A stretch of DNA of 64,000 nt, taken from positions 24,943-88,942 of the forward strand of contig CALRJS020000013.1 in assembly GCA_943367595.1 (NCBI GenBank), given 5' to 3'. A program made the translations under genes and the position numbers. The notes beneath the pieces are model-generated. The model did no database searches and was not told the origin of the DNA. It saw only the letters and a list, made by a program, of their open reading frames with translations. This DNA comes from MW101C3 sp943367595 (lineage in GTDB: Bacteria; Cyanobacteriota; Cyanobacteriia; PCC-6307; Cyanobiaceae). Shown one piece after another: positions 1-6,989 of the stretch. Positions within the stretch are counted from its first letter, which is position 1. Each line of letters begins with the position of its first letter.

Positions 1-1
1 T

Positions 2-382
2 ACGAAAACCATTTCGATAGACGCGCCGCAGGAGCAGGTCTTCGCCTTCCTCGCAGATGCCGCCAACTGGCCGAAATGGGCCATCGTCAACGTGAAGTCT
101 GTGAAGCCCTCAGATGGCCAGTGGTGGTACATGGAGACCCCCGCTGGCATGGCCAAATTGCGTATCCGCCCCAATGCGGACCTTGGCACTCTCGATCACG
201 ACTTCAACTCTCCCGATGCAAGCTGGACGGTTCCAGCACGCTTGGTCGCCAACGGCAGCGGTTGTGAGTTCATGATCACATTCTTTCAGCCGCCTTCCTT
301 CTCACGTCAGTTCTTTGAAGAGCAGGTAGCCCTTGTGGACAAGGAGCTTGCTGAGTTGAAGACGCTGATGGAATCGGCGTGA
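2..382 (+). CDS. SRPBCC family protein (5'-truncated by window edge)
   Basis: The frame is open from base 2, so the true start lies outside the window. The N-terminal stretch (TKTISIDAPQEQVFAFLADA, then NWPKW) is the first strand and helix of a START/Bet v1-like (SRPBCC) ligand-binding fold. The C-terminus has the usual long helix (QFFEEQVALVDKELAELKTL). About 126 residues are visible, close to a full small SRPBCC protein of 140-150 residues, so probably only a few N-terminal residues are missing. Such proteins bind hydrophobic ligands or act as polyketide cyclase-like enzymes; nothing here narrows the substrate. It precedes the toxin-antitoxin remnant in a region rich in mobile genes. Confidence 0.6.
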   Translation, partial: TKTISIDAPQEQVFAFLADAANWPKWAIVNVKSVKPSDGQWWYMETPAGMAKLRIRPNADLGTLDHDFNSPDASWTVPARLVANGSGCEFMITFFQPPSFSRQFFEEQVALVDKELAELKTLMESA

Positions 383-507
383 AGGCGCCGAAGGAGTGGT
401 GATCAGACCCGCCGACTCAGCGATCGCCACACCAGGGAAGCCGATCTCCTTACACCCAGAATCTCTCCAACCAGTTGCCTGAGATAGAATGACTGAGGAG
501 ATGGCAC

Positions 508-816
508 ATGACGACTCTTCTCGACAATCACGAAGAAGCCATCGCCGAGCTGTGCCGCAAGTACAGCGTTCAGAAACTTATTGCGTTTGGATCAGCCATT
601 AGGGACGATTTTCGACCAGGCGAAAGCGATGTGGATCTTCTCGTCGAATTTGCCCCAATTGGTGGACACGCTAAATTCCACGCTTACTATGCGATGCTTG
701 ATGAGCTGCAGAGAATGCTCGGCACCAAGGTAGATCTTGTCATGAGCGGCGCCGAGCGCAATGCAATCATCTCTCGCGAGATCGAGAAAACCAAAAGGAT
801 GATCTATGCCGCGTGA
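508..816 (+). CDS. mntA: MntA-like nucleotidyltransferase antitoxin
   Basis: This 102-residue minimal nucleotidyltransferase has the family signature GSAIRDDFRPGESDVDLLVE (residues about 28-47). The GS and the paired Asp residues of DVD form the nucleotide- and metal-binding site. Known MntA proteins neutralise the HepT ribonuclease toxin by adding AMP to a tyrosine. The start of hepT overlaps its 3' end (ATG at 806), the normal two-gene order, but that partner is truncated. The antitoxin therefore looks orphaned here unless it acts on a HepT elsewhere. Length and motif look intact. Confidence 0.8.
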   Translation: MTTLLDNHEEAIAELCRKYSVQKLIAFGSAIRDDFRPGESDVDLLVEFAPIGGHAKFHAYYAMLDELQRMLGTKVDLVMSGAERNAIISREIEKTKRMIYAA

Positions 817-874
817 AACAACGGCTTATCTCCACGACATCATCGAGGCATGCGATTCGATTGCAAGGCTCCAA
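806..874 (+). pseudogene. HepT toxin N-terminal fragment (DUF86)
   Basis: The ATG at 806 overlaps the end of mntA by 11 bases. The first 22 residues (MPRETTAYLHDIIEACDSIA, then RL) match the first helix of HepT/DUF86 HEPN ribonucleases. After about base 874 the similarity stops and the frame runs into sequence homologous to a 2OG-Fe(II) oxygenase. The catalytic RX4-6H region of HEPN proteins is absent, so the toxin cannot be functional. It appears to have been cut by a rearrangement that placed an oxygenase fragment directly behind it. Confidence 0.7.
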
Positions 875-882
875 GGATCCAT

Positions 883-1147
883 ACCGAGCCGATCCGCCGC
901 CTGCTGGCCTGGATCCTCACCTGCAACGACATGCCCACGGCGGCACCGATTCCACTGGCAGGACCACCACGTTGAAGCCGTGAAAGGCACCCTGGCGATC
1001 TTCCCGGCGGGCATCTCCCACATCCACCGAAGCCGCGTCAGCCACGAGCACACCAAAACCATCGCCACCGGCTGGATCAACGCCGGCAGCCAGGAGGATG
1101 ACCTGGGGCCGCTGGCGTCCCCTGCCCCTGCTCCACCCGCACGATGA
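883..1147 (+). pseudogene. 2OG-Fe(II) oxygenase, C-terminal fragment (copy A)
   Basis: Bases 883-1116 are closely similar to the 3' halves of the two other copies (about 2098-2330 and 4353-4585). They match from 'TEPIRR-LAWIL' through FHWQDHHVEAVKGTLAI and SHIHRSRVSHEHTKTIATGW. A short deletion near 940, relative to copies B and C, breaks the frame, and the N-terminal half with the HxD iron ligands is missing. The C-terminal residues diverge from the ARLAAG ending of the other copies. The fragment is fused to the hepT stub and ends where the coq4-like ATG begins. It is not functional as an oxygenase. Confidence 0.75.
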
Positions 1148-1842
1148 AGATCGATCCCGCCCTCCGGCGCCGCAGCCTGCGGGCCGCCATCGCCCTGCTC
1201 GAAACGGCCCATGATCCGGAGCATGTGTTCCCCCATGCGGTGCCCCTGCTGGATGCCCTCGGCAGCTCGGTTCTGGGGGATCTGGGCCGGGCCCAGTTGC
1301 TGGAGGATCCCGCCCTGAGCGCCCTCGCCGCTGAGCGGTACTGGGGTCCCTGGCCCTCGGCCGAGGAGTTGCGTTCCCTGCCGAACGGCAGCCTCGGCCA
1401 GCTCTATCAGGCGCGGTTCGATCGGCTTGGGCTGCATGCGCCACCACCACCGGACACCTCCGGCATGGACGGCCCCGGCGCCTACCTGCAACAGCGGCTG
1501 CGCTTCACCCATGACATTCATCACACCGTGCTGGCCATTCCCGTGGACGTGCCTGGGGAGGCCGCGGGTTCGGCGTACTACGCCTCGGCCCTGCGCCAGC
1601 CGGCCTCTGCCGCCGTGTTGACGGCCTGGATCTTCCACGGCTTCGAGGTGCCCGAGGAAAATGAGCGCCTCTGGGAAGGCATCCGCTTCGGCCTGGAGGT
1701 GGCCCGGCTGGGGCCCACCCTGCTGGCGATGCGCTGGGAAGAAGGCTGGGCGCTGCCGATCGCCGCCTGGCGTCAGCGGCTGGGGCTGGTCGAGCTGCTG
1801 GCGGCGACCCCGTTCCCGGAGGAGCTGGCCCTGCTGAGTTGA
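1144..1842 (+). CDS. Coq4-family protein
   Basis: This 232-residue protein carries the Coq4 metal-binding signature HDIHHTVLAIPVDVPGEAAG at about residues 121-140 (HDxxH, then a Glu about 12 residues later). Coq4 proteins organise quinone biosynthesis and bind a divalent metal; recent work links bacterial and yeast Coq4 to oxidative decarboxylation in ubiquinone synthesis. Cyanobacteria make plastoquinone, so the exact role here is open. The ATG at 1144 overlaps the preceding stop (ATGA). GC-rich codon use is like the core genome, unlike the cassette genes downstream. It lies between two oxygenase pseudogene copies. Confidence 0.7.
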   Translation: MKIDPALRRRSLRAAIALLETAHDPEHVFPHAVPLLDALGSSVLGDLGRAQLLEDPALSALAAERYWGPWPSAEELRSLPNGSLGQLYQARFDRLGLHAPPPPDTSGMDGPGAYLQQRLRFTHDIHHTVLAIPVDVPGEAAGSAYYASALRQPASAAVLTAWIFHGFEVPEENERLWEGIRFGLEVARLGPTLLAMRWEEGWALPIAAWRQRLGLVELLAATPFPEELALLS

Positions 1843-1848
1843 GTCCCT

Positions 1849-2348
1849 TTGAGACCATGGGCTGATTGCTCTGTCCCCATCCCCGACGGGACCGCCGAGT
1901 CCCTCGCCGAGAGCATCTGCGCCTACTTCGAGCACCGCACCGACCTGCAGCGCCCACCAAGGTGTCGACCGCCATCAGCCTGGTGGCGATCGACCGCAGC
2001 GAGTCGCTGTTCGTGCTGCCGATCTTCAACCTGCAGCGCTATGCGCCCGGCGAAGCCTTCCACGCCTGGCACTGCGACTGGACCACCAGCGACGAGGCCA
2101 CCGAGCCGATCCGCCGCATGCTGGCCTGGATCCTTTACTGCAACGACGTCCCCGACGGCGGCACCGAATTCCACTGGCAGGACCACCACGTGGAAGCCGT
2201 GAAAGGCACCCTGGCGATCTTCTTCCCGGCGGGCATCTCCCACATCCACCGTGGCCGGGTGAGCCATGAGCACAGCAAGACGATCGCCACCGGCTGGATC
2301 AATGCGGGCAAGCGGGAGGACTACATCGCTCGGCTTGCGGCTGGCTGA
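1849..2348 (+). pseudogene. 2OG-Fe(II) oxygenase (prolyl 4-hydroxylase-like), frameshifted copy B
   Basis: The N-terminal part reads in one frame to about 1958 (VPIPDGTAESLAESICAYFE). It continues in another frame from about 1957 (TKVSTAISLVAIDRS), so a frameshift lies near 1958. Compared with copy C, about 35 codons between AIDRS and ESLFVLPIF are deleted in frame. The iron ligands remain: HxD in FHAWHCDWTT and the distal His in SHIHRGRVSHEH, followed by the Lys/Thr that usually binds 2-oxoglutarate. The family hydroxylates prolyl or other substrates using Fe(II), O2 and 2-oxoglutarate. With both a deletion and a frameshift this copy is probably dead. Confidence 0.7.
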
Positions 2349-2698
2349 GGTGGCGGGGGATGGGAAGGCTTTGTCAGGGGTGGGGGAGTAGTGAGACCCC
2401 ATAGCCCCAGGCCTTCGACCCCGGTGTCAGTCGAACTGTGCGCTTCCGATCAGTTTCTCGGCAAGGAACGAACCAAGCAGAGACAGGGCACAGCATTCCA
2501 GATGGATGAGGGCAAGTAGGTGGTTAACGGATCCGCATAAGATCCCATCACGCTTTTGCTTCAAAGGCCAGAACCGCTGCACCGCAGTTGATTCAATAAC
2601 ATTAGGCAGGGGAGGCGAGGGTGCTTATACTGTCAAAAATCCACAGCCTGGCGCGGATATCGAACCCGTCCATTCAGCGTTAGACACACGCGAAATGC
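2349..2698. other. Region between oxygenase copy B and the nuclease cassette
   Basis: No convincing gene is seen here. Bases 2529-2684 form a long direct repeat with 4652-4806 (listed separately), ending in GTTAGA. A good -10 hexamer TATACT (2626-2631), with TTAGGC 17 bases upstream, is conserved in both copies and may drive the gene behind it. Bases 2349-2528 show nothing recognisable. Confidence 0.4.
2529..2684 (+). repeat. 156-bp direct repeat, copy 1 (partner 4652-4806)
   Basis: It begins GGATCCGCATAAGATCCCAT and ends CCATTCAGCGTTAGA; the partner begins GGACCCGCATAAGATCCCAT and ends identically. Shared internal blocks include a TGCACCGCAG element and GCTTATACTGTCAA. Both copies lie directly behind an oxygenase copy and directly ahead of a cassette-type gene, and both end in GTTAGA(C/T), the R' core of an integron recombination site. 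It may be a conserved attC/attI remnant or a duplicated leader with a promoter. Confidence 0.7.
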
Positions 2699-3295
2699 AT
2701 GAAACCAATTCAGACAGTTTTTAAAGGCTATCGGTTCCGCTCTCGACTTGAAGCACGGTGGGCGGTGTTTCTTGAGAGCTTGGGAGCTGAATGGGTATAC
2801 GAGCGAGAAGGGTTTGATCTTAATGGCATATGGTATTTGCCAGATTTCTGGATTTCAGATTGGGATGCCTGGATCGAGATTAAAGCATCCGAGCCTGAGG
2901 TCACTGAGTATCAGAAATGCTTGGAACTCGCCAAGCAGTCAGGCAAGAATGTTCTCTTGATCTATGGAGAGCCGTGGGTGGAGGACGAAATCAACAAGTA
3001 CGACATGATTATGTTTGGCGCTGATCCATTTGCCATCCATGACGAGCAGGCTGATCCCAGTCGCCCTAGTGAGATAGGTGACTGTGGCAGTGGATGGGAG
3101 TTTGCGACAGGAAGAAAGTGCTCGGAAGAAATCTGGCTTGTTAGCGAGGATGGATGTGCATTCACCATTAAACCAATCCCCCACGAAAGAGATGAGAAGT
3201 ACCCGCTAGCTGGATCGGCATCCAGCAAAATACTGGCTGCATGCAAGGCCGCTCGTGGTGCTCGATTCGAATATGGCGAGTCTGGCGGTGTCTAA
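2699..3295 (+). CDS. PD-(D/E)XK nuclease-like cassette protein
   Basis: This 198-residue protein has an N-terminal pattern seen in phage and mobile-element proteins of the restriction-endonuclease fold. It has YRFRSRLEARWAVFLESLGA (first helix with Glu), a YLPDFWI strand carrying the Asp, and WIEIKA (ExK) at about residues 56-61. These give a plausible E...D...ExK active site. The C-terminal 110 residues are unrecognised. The start lies 14 bases after a GTTAGAC core site (2679-2685), and the stop codon TAA is embedded in the attC R'' box (3290-3296), the typical layout of an integron cassette. Base composition is clearly AT-richer than the flanking genes, suggesting transfer. The real substrate is unknown. 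Confidence 0.65.
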   Translation: MKPIQTVFKGYRFRSRLEARWAVFLESLGAEWVYEREGFDLNGIWYLPDFWISDWDAWIEIKASEPEVTEYQKCLELAKQSGKNVLLIYGEPWVEDEINKYDMIMFGADPFAIHDEQADPSRPSEIGDCGSGWEFATGRKCSEEIWLVSEDGCAFTIKPIPHERDEKYPLAGSASSKILAACKAARGARFEYGESGGV

Positions 3296-3379
3296 CATCG
3301 CCATTCACCTGAGCCGCCTCCGAATGATCCTTGTAAACCCTATCATCTTTCTGCGGCCAGGTGATGGCGAGCGTTAGAC
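3290..3379 (+). other. Integron attC recombination site
   Basis: R'' GTCTAAC (3290-3296) and R' GTTAGAC (3373-3379) are perfect reverse complements. The inner arms TCGCCATTCACCTG (3298-3311) and CAGGTGATGGCGA (3358-3370) pair throughout except for one unpaired T. A single extrahelical base in L'' is the hallmark that sets strand polarity for the integron integrase. Total length is 90 bp, within the normal range. The upstream ORF stop overlaps R'', as in typical cassettes. Confidence 0.9.
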
Positions 3380-3427
3380 CAACGAAACTTGTGGTTATCA
3401 ACGAAAAGATACTCAGAGGTTGTGCCG

Positions 3428-4023
3428 ATGAGAGTTGCAGTTTCAGGAACGCATTGCTCTGGCAAGCCCACTCTCATAGATCACTTCTTAATTGCTCATC
3501 CTGTCTTTGCCCACGAGCCTGAACCTTACACTGCTCTCCAAGAGGATTATGGCGAAGCTTTTACAGCAGACCCTTCTGCCGACGACTTTTATCGACAGCT
3601 CGAATTCAACATTGATCGCTTGCGTCGGTATCAGCCCAGTGAAAGGGTATTCCATGAGCGATGCCCCATCGATTTTATTGCATACCTGCATGCTCTCAGC
3701 GTCCTCCGCATAGATAACGAGGCGACACTACTGGTTGAGCGATCGTTCGATATGGTGAAGGATGGAATCGAGCTTCTGGATTTGATAGTGTTATTCCCGC
3801 TCGATGGCGTGGATAGCAATGGAATTTGCAATGCGGAAGATCAAGAACTCAGAATTGCAGTAGATGGCTGGCTCGTCGATATTCTTCGCGGCGATGATCT
3901 CAACATATTCAGCTGCGGTCACCCCCGATGATTCTGGAGGCAAGAGGCTCCACAGAGGAGCGTTGGCTACAGATTGAAAGCCTACTAGATGCACAACTGC
4001 GGGAGGGCAGAGATAGGCGATGA
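3428..4023 (+). pseudogene. AAA-type P-loop ATPase/kinase cassette gene, frameshifted near its 3' end
   Basis: From the ATG at 3428 the protein begins MRVAVSGTHCSGKPTLIDHF. This is a Walker A loop in which the Ser/Thr after Lys is replaced by Pro (GKPT), which should weaken nucleotide binding. The frame stops at 3931, at a run of five C. Adding one C would continue it as HPPMILEARGSTEERWLQIE... to a TGA at 4021-4023, a C-terminus typical of small AAA-family ATPases and ending 9 bases before an attC R'' box. A homopolymer frameshift is therefore likely. The gene starts 49 bases after the attC at 3290-3379, so it is the next cassette. Its natural substrate is unknown. Confidence 0.6.
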
Positions 4024-4032
4024 TGCAGCGTA

Positions 4033-4112
4033 GTCTAACAATTTGCTTGGAGCGGACTGCGGAAAGGTCTTGATGCATTGCCAAGGTAGTTTGCGATCGC
4101 TGAAGCGAAGCG
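4033..4112 (+). other. Truncated attC site (R'' half) at junction with oxygenase copy C
   Basis: GTCTAAC at 4033-4039 follows the ATPase cassette end and matches the R'' consensus RYYYAAC. No matching GTTRRRY with a complementary arm is visible before oxygenase-homologous sequence begins at 4120. The site therefore appears cut by the rearrangement that brought in oxygenase copy C. A HIP1 octamer (4094-4101) and the inverted repeat GAAGC...GCTTC (4102-4119) lie at the junction. Confidence 0.4.
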
Positions 4113-4119
4113 TTGCTTC

Positions 4120-4602
4120 ACCGACATCAGCCTGGTGGCCATCGACCGCAGCGATCCGGAGGCCTATGACCTGGCTGAGGTGATCGTGCGCGGTGTGAAC
4201 GCCGGGCTGGAGCGTTACCTGCAGGAGCGTCCGCTGCTGCGCCAGTGCGCGCCAGAGCAGTCGCTGTTCGTGCTGCCGATCTTCAACCTGCAGCGCTACG
4301 CCCCCGGCGAAGCCTTCCCCGCCTGGCACTGCGACTGGACCACCTGCGATGAGGCCACCGAGCCGATCCGCCGCATGCTGGCCTGGATCCTCTACTGCAA
4401 CGACGTCCCCGACGGCGGCACCGAATTCCACTGGCAAGACCACCACGTGGAAACCGTCAAAGGCACCCTGGCAGTCATCCCAGCGGGGATCTCCCACATT
4501 CACCGCGGCCGCGTCAGCCACGAGCACACCAAAACCGTCGCTACGGGTTGGATTAACGCCGGCCAGCGGGAGGATTACATCGCTCGGCTTGCGGCTGGCT
4601 GA
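4120..4602 (+). pseudogene. 2OG-Fe(II) oxygenase (prolyl 4-hydroxylase-like), N-terminally truncated copy C
   Basis: The homologous reading frame starts at 4120 (TDISLVAIDRS) without the first 45-50 residues seen in copy B; a GTG at 4135 could start a 155-residue protein. The core is intact: LFVLPIFNLQRYAPGEAF, the HxD ligand pair in AWHCDWTT, GGTEFHWQDHH, the distal His in SHIHRGRVSHEH and the following Lys. It is thus the most complete catalytic domain of the three copies. Family enzymes use Fe(II), O2 and 2-oxoglutarate. Without the N-terminus it may be inactive, but a short functional protein cannot be excluded. Homology with copies A and B is high at the DNA level. Confidence 0.65.
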
Positions 4603-4651
4603 GGGGCTGGGGGGGGGGGGGGAAGCAAGGACATGAGCATGGGTGCATAGC

Positions 4652-4806
4652 GGACCCGCATAAGATCCCATGATGCATTCGCTTCAAGGTGCAGAACCGT
4701 TGCACCGCAGCTGATTCAAAGACAAGAGCCAAGGAATGAGAGGCTGCTTATACTGTCAACATCCACAGTCTGTCGTGGATATCAGACTCGCCCATTCAGC
4801 GTTAGA
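4652..4806 (+). repeat. 155-bp direct repeat, copy 2 (partner 2529-2684)
   Basis: This is the second copy of the repeat described at 2529-2684. It ends CCATTCAGCGTTAGA at 4806, so the HNH cassette begins exactly at its R'-like GTTAGAT (4801-4807). The -10 hexamer TATACT is conserved at 4749-4754. The stretch 4610-4622 just upstream is a long G run. Confidence 0.7.
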
Positions 4807-4823
4807 TTTCTTTGGTGCCCCTT

Positions 4824-5972
4824 ATGCTGCTATGCATCTATTGCCAAAAAAATGCCTTTGATGCCGGAAAGGGCTCCGAGGAACACGCGATTCTGTCGTC
4901 CTTAGGCGGGAGGAAAGCGTCACGCAATATTTGTTGCCAAAATTGCAACAACAGGCTTGGCGACGAAATCGATAAGCCCTTCGCTGAAGAGTATGCCTAC
5001 TTCTCAACGATGCTCGATATAACGACAGGCAGAAATAAGGACGCACCAACTCACAAAGGCGCAGTAGAGCATGATGGACTGGCATTCGACCTTAAACCCG
5101 GAGGTGAATTTAAGTTGTCGAAGCCTGCAGTGTTGCTTGAAGATCGACCAGATGGGACTTCATCAATTGCAATTACAGCCGGATCAGAACAACAAGCCCT
5201 ATCTCTAATCGAAAGCGTTCTGAAACGATATGGGAAGTCGATAGATGATTTCCAGTCGCTTGAGGCAACATCGGTTAGGTCATATGTTCCCACTCAGCAT
5301 AAGAGACTATCTCTCGGTGGGACGGCACAATTCAGAGCTGTCGCGAAGATGCTCCTCACTTACTTAGCAACCCAGGTGAGCCCAGAACGAATACGGAGTG
5401 GGGCGTTTGACCAGGTCATCGCATACATTGATGGACGCAACGACGAGTTTGCCGGAATTTCGCTTGGATCTCGCGTATTGCTTCCAGAAATTACAAAGCA
5501 CTCCGACGTTGACCACCGTGCCATCATCATTACGTCGCGTGAAAAGCATCTTGCCATTGGCGTGCTCGAGTTATTCGGAAACATCAGGTACACAATCGAA
5601 CTTAGCTCAGCATGGGACGGTCCAGATATTGCGAAGGTTTACTCTATCGACCCCGTTAAGCAAATCTCTAACGAGCGCGAGTTGAAGATCGATCTACCTA
5701 GTGCTCTTGCGGGCTACGACAGCTACGTCCCTGAGACCGCATCTGTCGTTGCTGGAATTGAAGCGATAGTCCGCACATTCCAAGAACGACAATCGAGTCA
5801 GCACATTGCCTCCATAACTGAGGCAGCAGTCGAAAGGCATATGGCTGGCAAAGGCGACGTGGTGACGAAAGAAATGATCGGCAACGTCTCATCGGAAGTT
5901 GCCCTTGAGTTCTTACGGTTTCTACAACGAAGCGATTCGGAAGAGGCGGTTGACCTCAAGAAAGAAATCTAA
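4824..5972 (+). CDS. HNH endonuclease (HNH_5-like) cassette protein
   Basis: The ATG at 4824 gives MLLCIYCQKN; an upstream TTG at 4812 is possible. The N-terminal domain has CIYC (first zinc pair), GSEEHAILSSLGGRKAS (the HNH_5 'EH-I-slGG' segment) and ICCQNCNNRLGDEID (second zinc pair plus Asn). This is a clear HNH nuclease finger within the first 50 residues. The remaining 330 residues are unrecognised and may give target recognition. Length is 382 residues. The gene begins 17 bases after a GTTAGAT core and its TAA stop overlaps an ATCTAAC R'' box, so it is the third cassette-type gene. It is AT-richer than the chromosome average. A defence or mobile-DNA role is an inference. Confidence 0.7.
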   Translation: MLLCIYCQKNAFDAGKGSEEHAILSSLGGRKASRNICCQNCNNRLGDEIDKPFAEEYAYFSTMLDITTGRNKDAPTHKGAVEHDGLAFDLKPGGEFKLSKPAVLLEDRPDGTSSIAITAGSEQQALSLIESVLKRYGKSIDDFQSLEATSVRSYVPTQHKRLSLGGTAQFRAVAKMLLTYLATQVSPERIRSGAFDQVIAYIDGRNDEFAGISLGSRVLLPEITKHSDVDHRAIIITSREKHLAIGVLELFGNIRYTIELSSAWDGPDIAKVYSIDPVKQISNERELKIDLPSALAGYDSYVPETASVVAGIEAIVRTFQERQSSQHIASITEAAVERHMAGKGDVVTKEMIGNVSSEVALEFLRFLQRSDSEEAVDLKKEI

Positions 5973-6065
5973 CCTTTTGGTCAACACGGACCGCCTGCAA
6001 GCTGCGCTTGCAGGTTCCCTCCACCGCTGCGCGGTTCCGGCGGCCGGTTACCTCAAACGTTGGAT
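5967..6065 (+). other. Probable integron attC site behind the HNH gene
   Basis: R'' ATCTAAC (5967-5973) and R' GTTGGAT (6059-6065) are near-complementary and fit RYYYAAC/GTTRRRY. The arms CTTTTGGTCAACACGG and CCGGTTACCTCAAA pair with a few unpaired bases. An inner hairpin CCTGCAAG..CTTGCAGG (5993-6013) could be the variable terminal structure. Length is 99 bp. It is weaker than the 3290-3379 site, but the ORF stop again overlaps R''. Confidence 0.7.
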
Positions 6066-6326
6066 CAACCAAAGAAGCGCCCCAAACATCTACCTCTAAG
6101 CCCGCAATCTCCTTGCCTCTTCCATGTGGGCACTTGAACCCGCTCAACGTCAGTTCGCCACAGCAGTCCGCCCAGTCGCCCTGGCGGACCAGGGCGCGCA
6201 AGGACTCCCAGCTGCCCATAAACCTGCCCTACAGCCTCTCCCCTGAGTTCACCCCACCCATCAACCTGCTGGACACGGGACACCCATTCAGACCATGACC
6301 TCCGGCAACTCCCAACCTGAGGGGCC
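6066..6326. other. Region between attC and hvfC relic
   Basis: No gene can be supported. A 40-codon plus-strand frame starting near 6125 (MWALEPAQRQFATAV...) faintly resembles the N-terminus of DUF2063/HvfC proteins. It is too short to call and lies on the opposite strand from the hvfC relic. Confidence 0.3.
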
Positions 6327-6950
6327 TCAGCTGCAACCCACCTCAAACCCGCTCACCCAACCTCGCGCCACCACCATCGGCAACACCACGGCGGCATCCA
6401 CCCGCAGCTGCCCATCCGCCTCCAGCGAGCTGCTGCCTGAATCCAGCTCCATGCAGAGTTTGCCAAAGCTCGTTCGGGCGGCAAAACCCTGCAACAGCTG
6501 CCACGCTCCAGCGTCAAGCCGCTCCATGCGCGTCTCCACACCATCTCTCCAGATGAGGAGGGTCGCGCCGCCCTGATCCAGATCAATTGGTTCGGAATCC
6601 GTGGCGTCTGGCTGGTTGGCGGCCCAGATCCGATCCACCGGATAGGCCGAGGCCAGCAGCGCACTGGCTTGAGGCAGCTGGAACAGCAGGTGCTCCCACT
6701 GCTCTGGAGCCACGCGGGAGAGGGCCGTCAGGTCGAGGCCGTTCTCGTCGGGGGCATTGAACACCCGGTGCCATTTGGGATGAAGGCGCGCAGAAAGGCC
6801 GGCAGCTCACCGCCGTATTCCCCCAGATCCGGTGAGGTGGAAGCGTGCTCGCTTGCGTAGCGGCCGGCCATGGCAGCAAAGAAGAGCTCACCCACCAGGC
6901 GCTCACAGACGGGATAGATCTCCAAAGGAGCCCTTGGATGCCCCAAGGCC
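6327..6950 (-). pseudogene. HvfC/DUF2063 family protein, decayed C-terminal part
   Basis: Two minus-strand frames carry consecutive parts of a DUF2063 (HvfC, putative DNA-binding) protein. The first (about 6950-6765) reads PLEIYPVCERLVGELFF, then YASEHASTSPDLGEYGGELP and AFLRAF. The second (6764-6327) reads FNAPDENGLDLTALSRV, EHLLFQLPQASALLASAYPV and DRIWAANQPDA to a natural end. The segment normally joining them (LPYLaDvArLEw) is lost and the frame shifts there. The N-terminal third is missing; the sequence stops where the hipBA segment begins. HvfC partners HvfB (DUF692) in RiPP-type peptide modification, but no hvfB or precursor is nearby. Confidence 0.65.
6801..6866 (+). repeat. hvfC-derived repeat flanking hipBA, copy 1 (partner 8711-8779)
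   Basis: The block around CCCCCAGATCCGGTGAG and GTAGCGGCCG at 6801-6866 recurs in the same orientation at 8711-8779 with scattered differences. Both encode, on the minus strand, the HvfC peptide SxHASxSPDLGxxGG. The hipBA module lies between them. Confidence 0.65.
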
Positions 6951-6989
6951 TCCTTCCGGCCAGGTGATGGCGAGCGATCGGCTGACGCG

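Noticed and set aside
6120..6245. Plus-strand HvfC N-terminus
   Set aside because: About 40 codons with only a vague LxxxQxxFAxAV pattern, on the wrong strand relative to the hvfC relic; could be chance.
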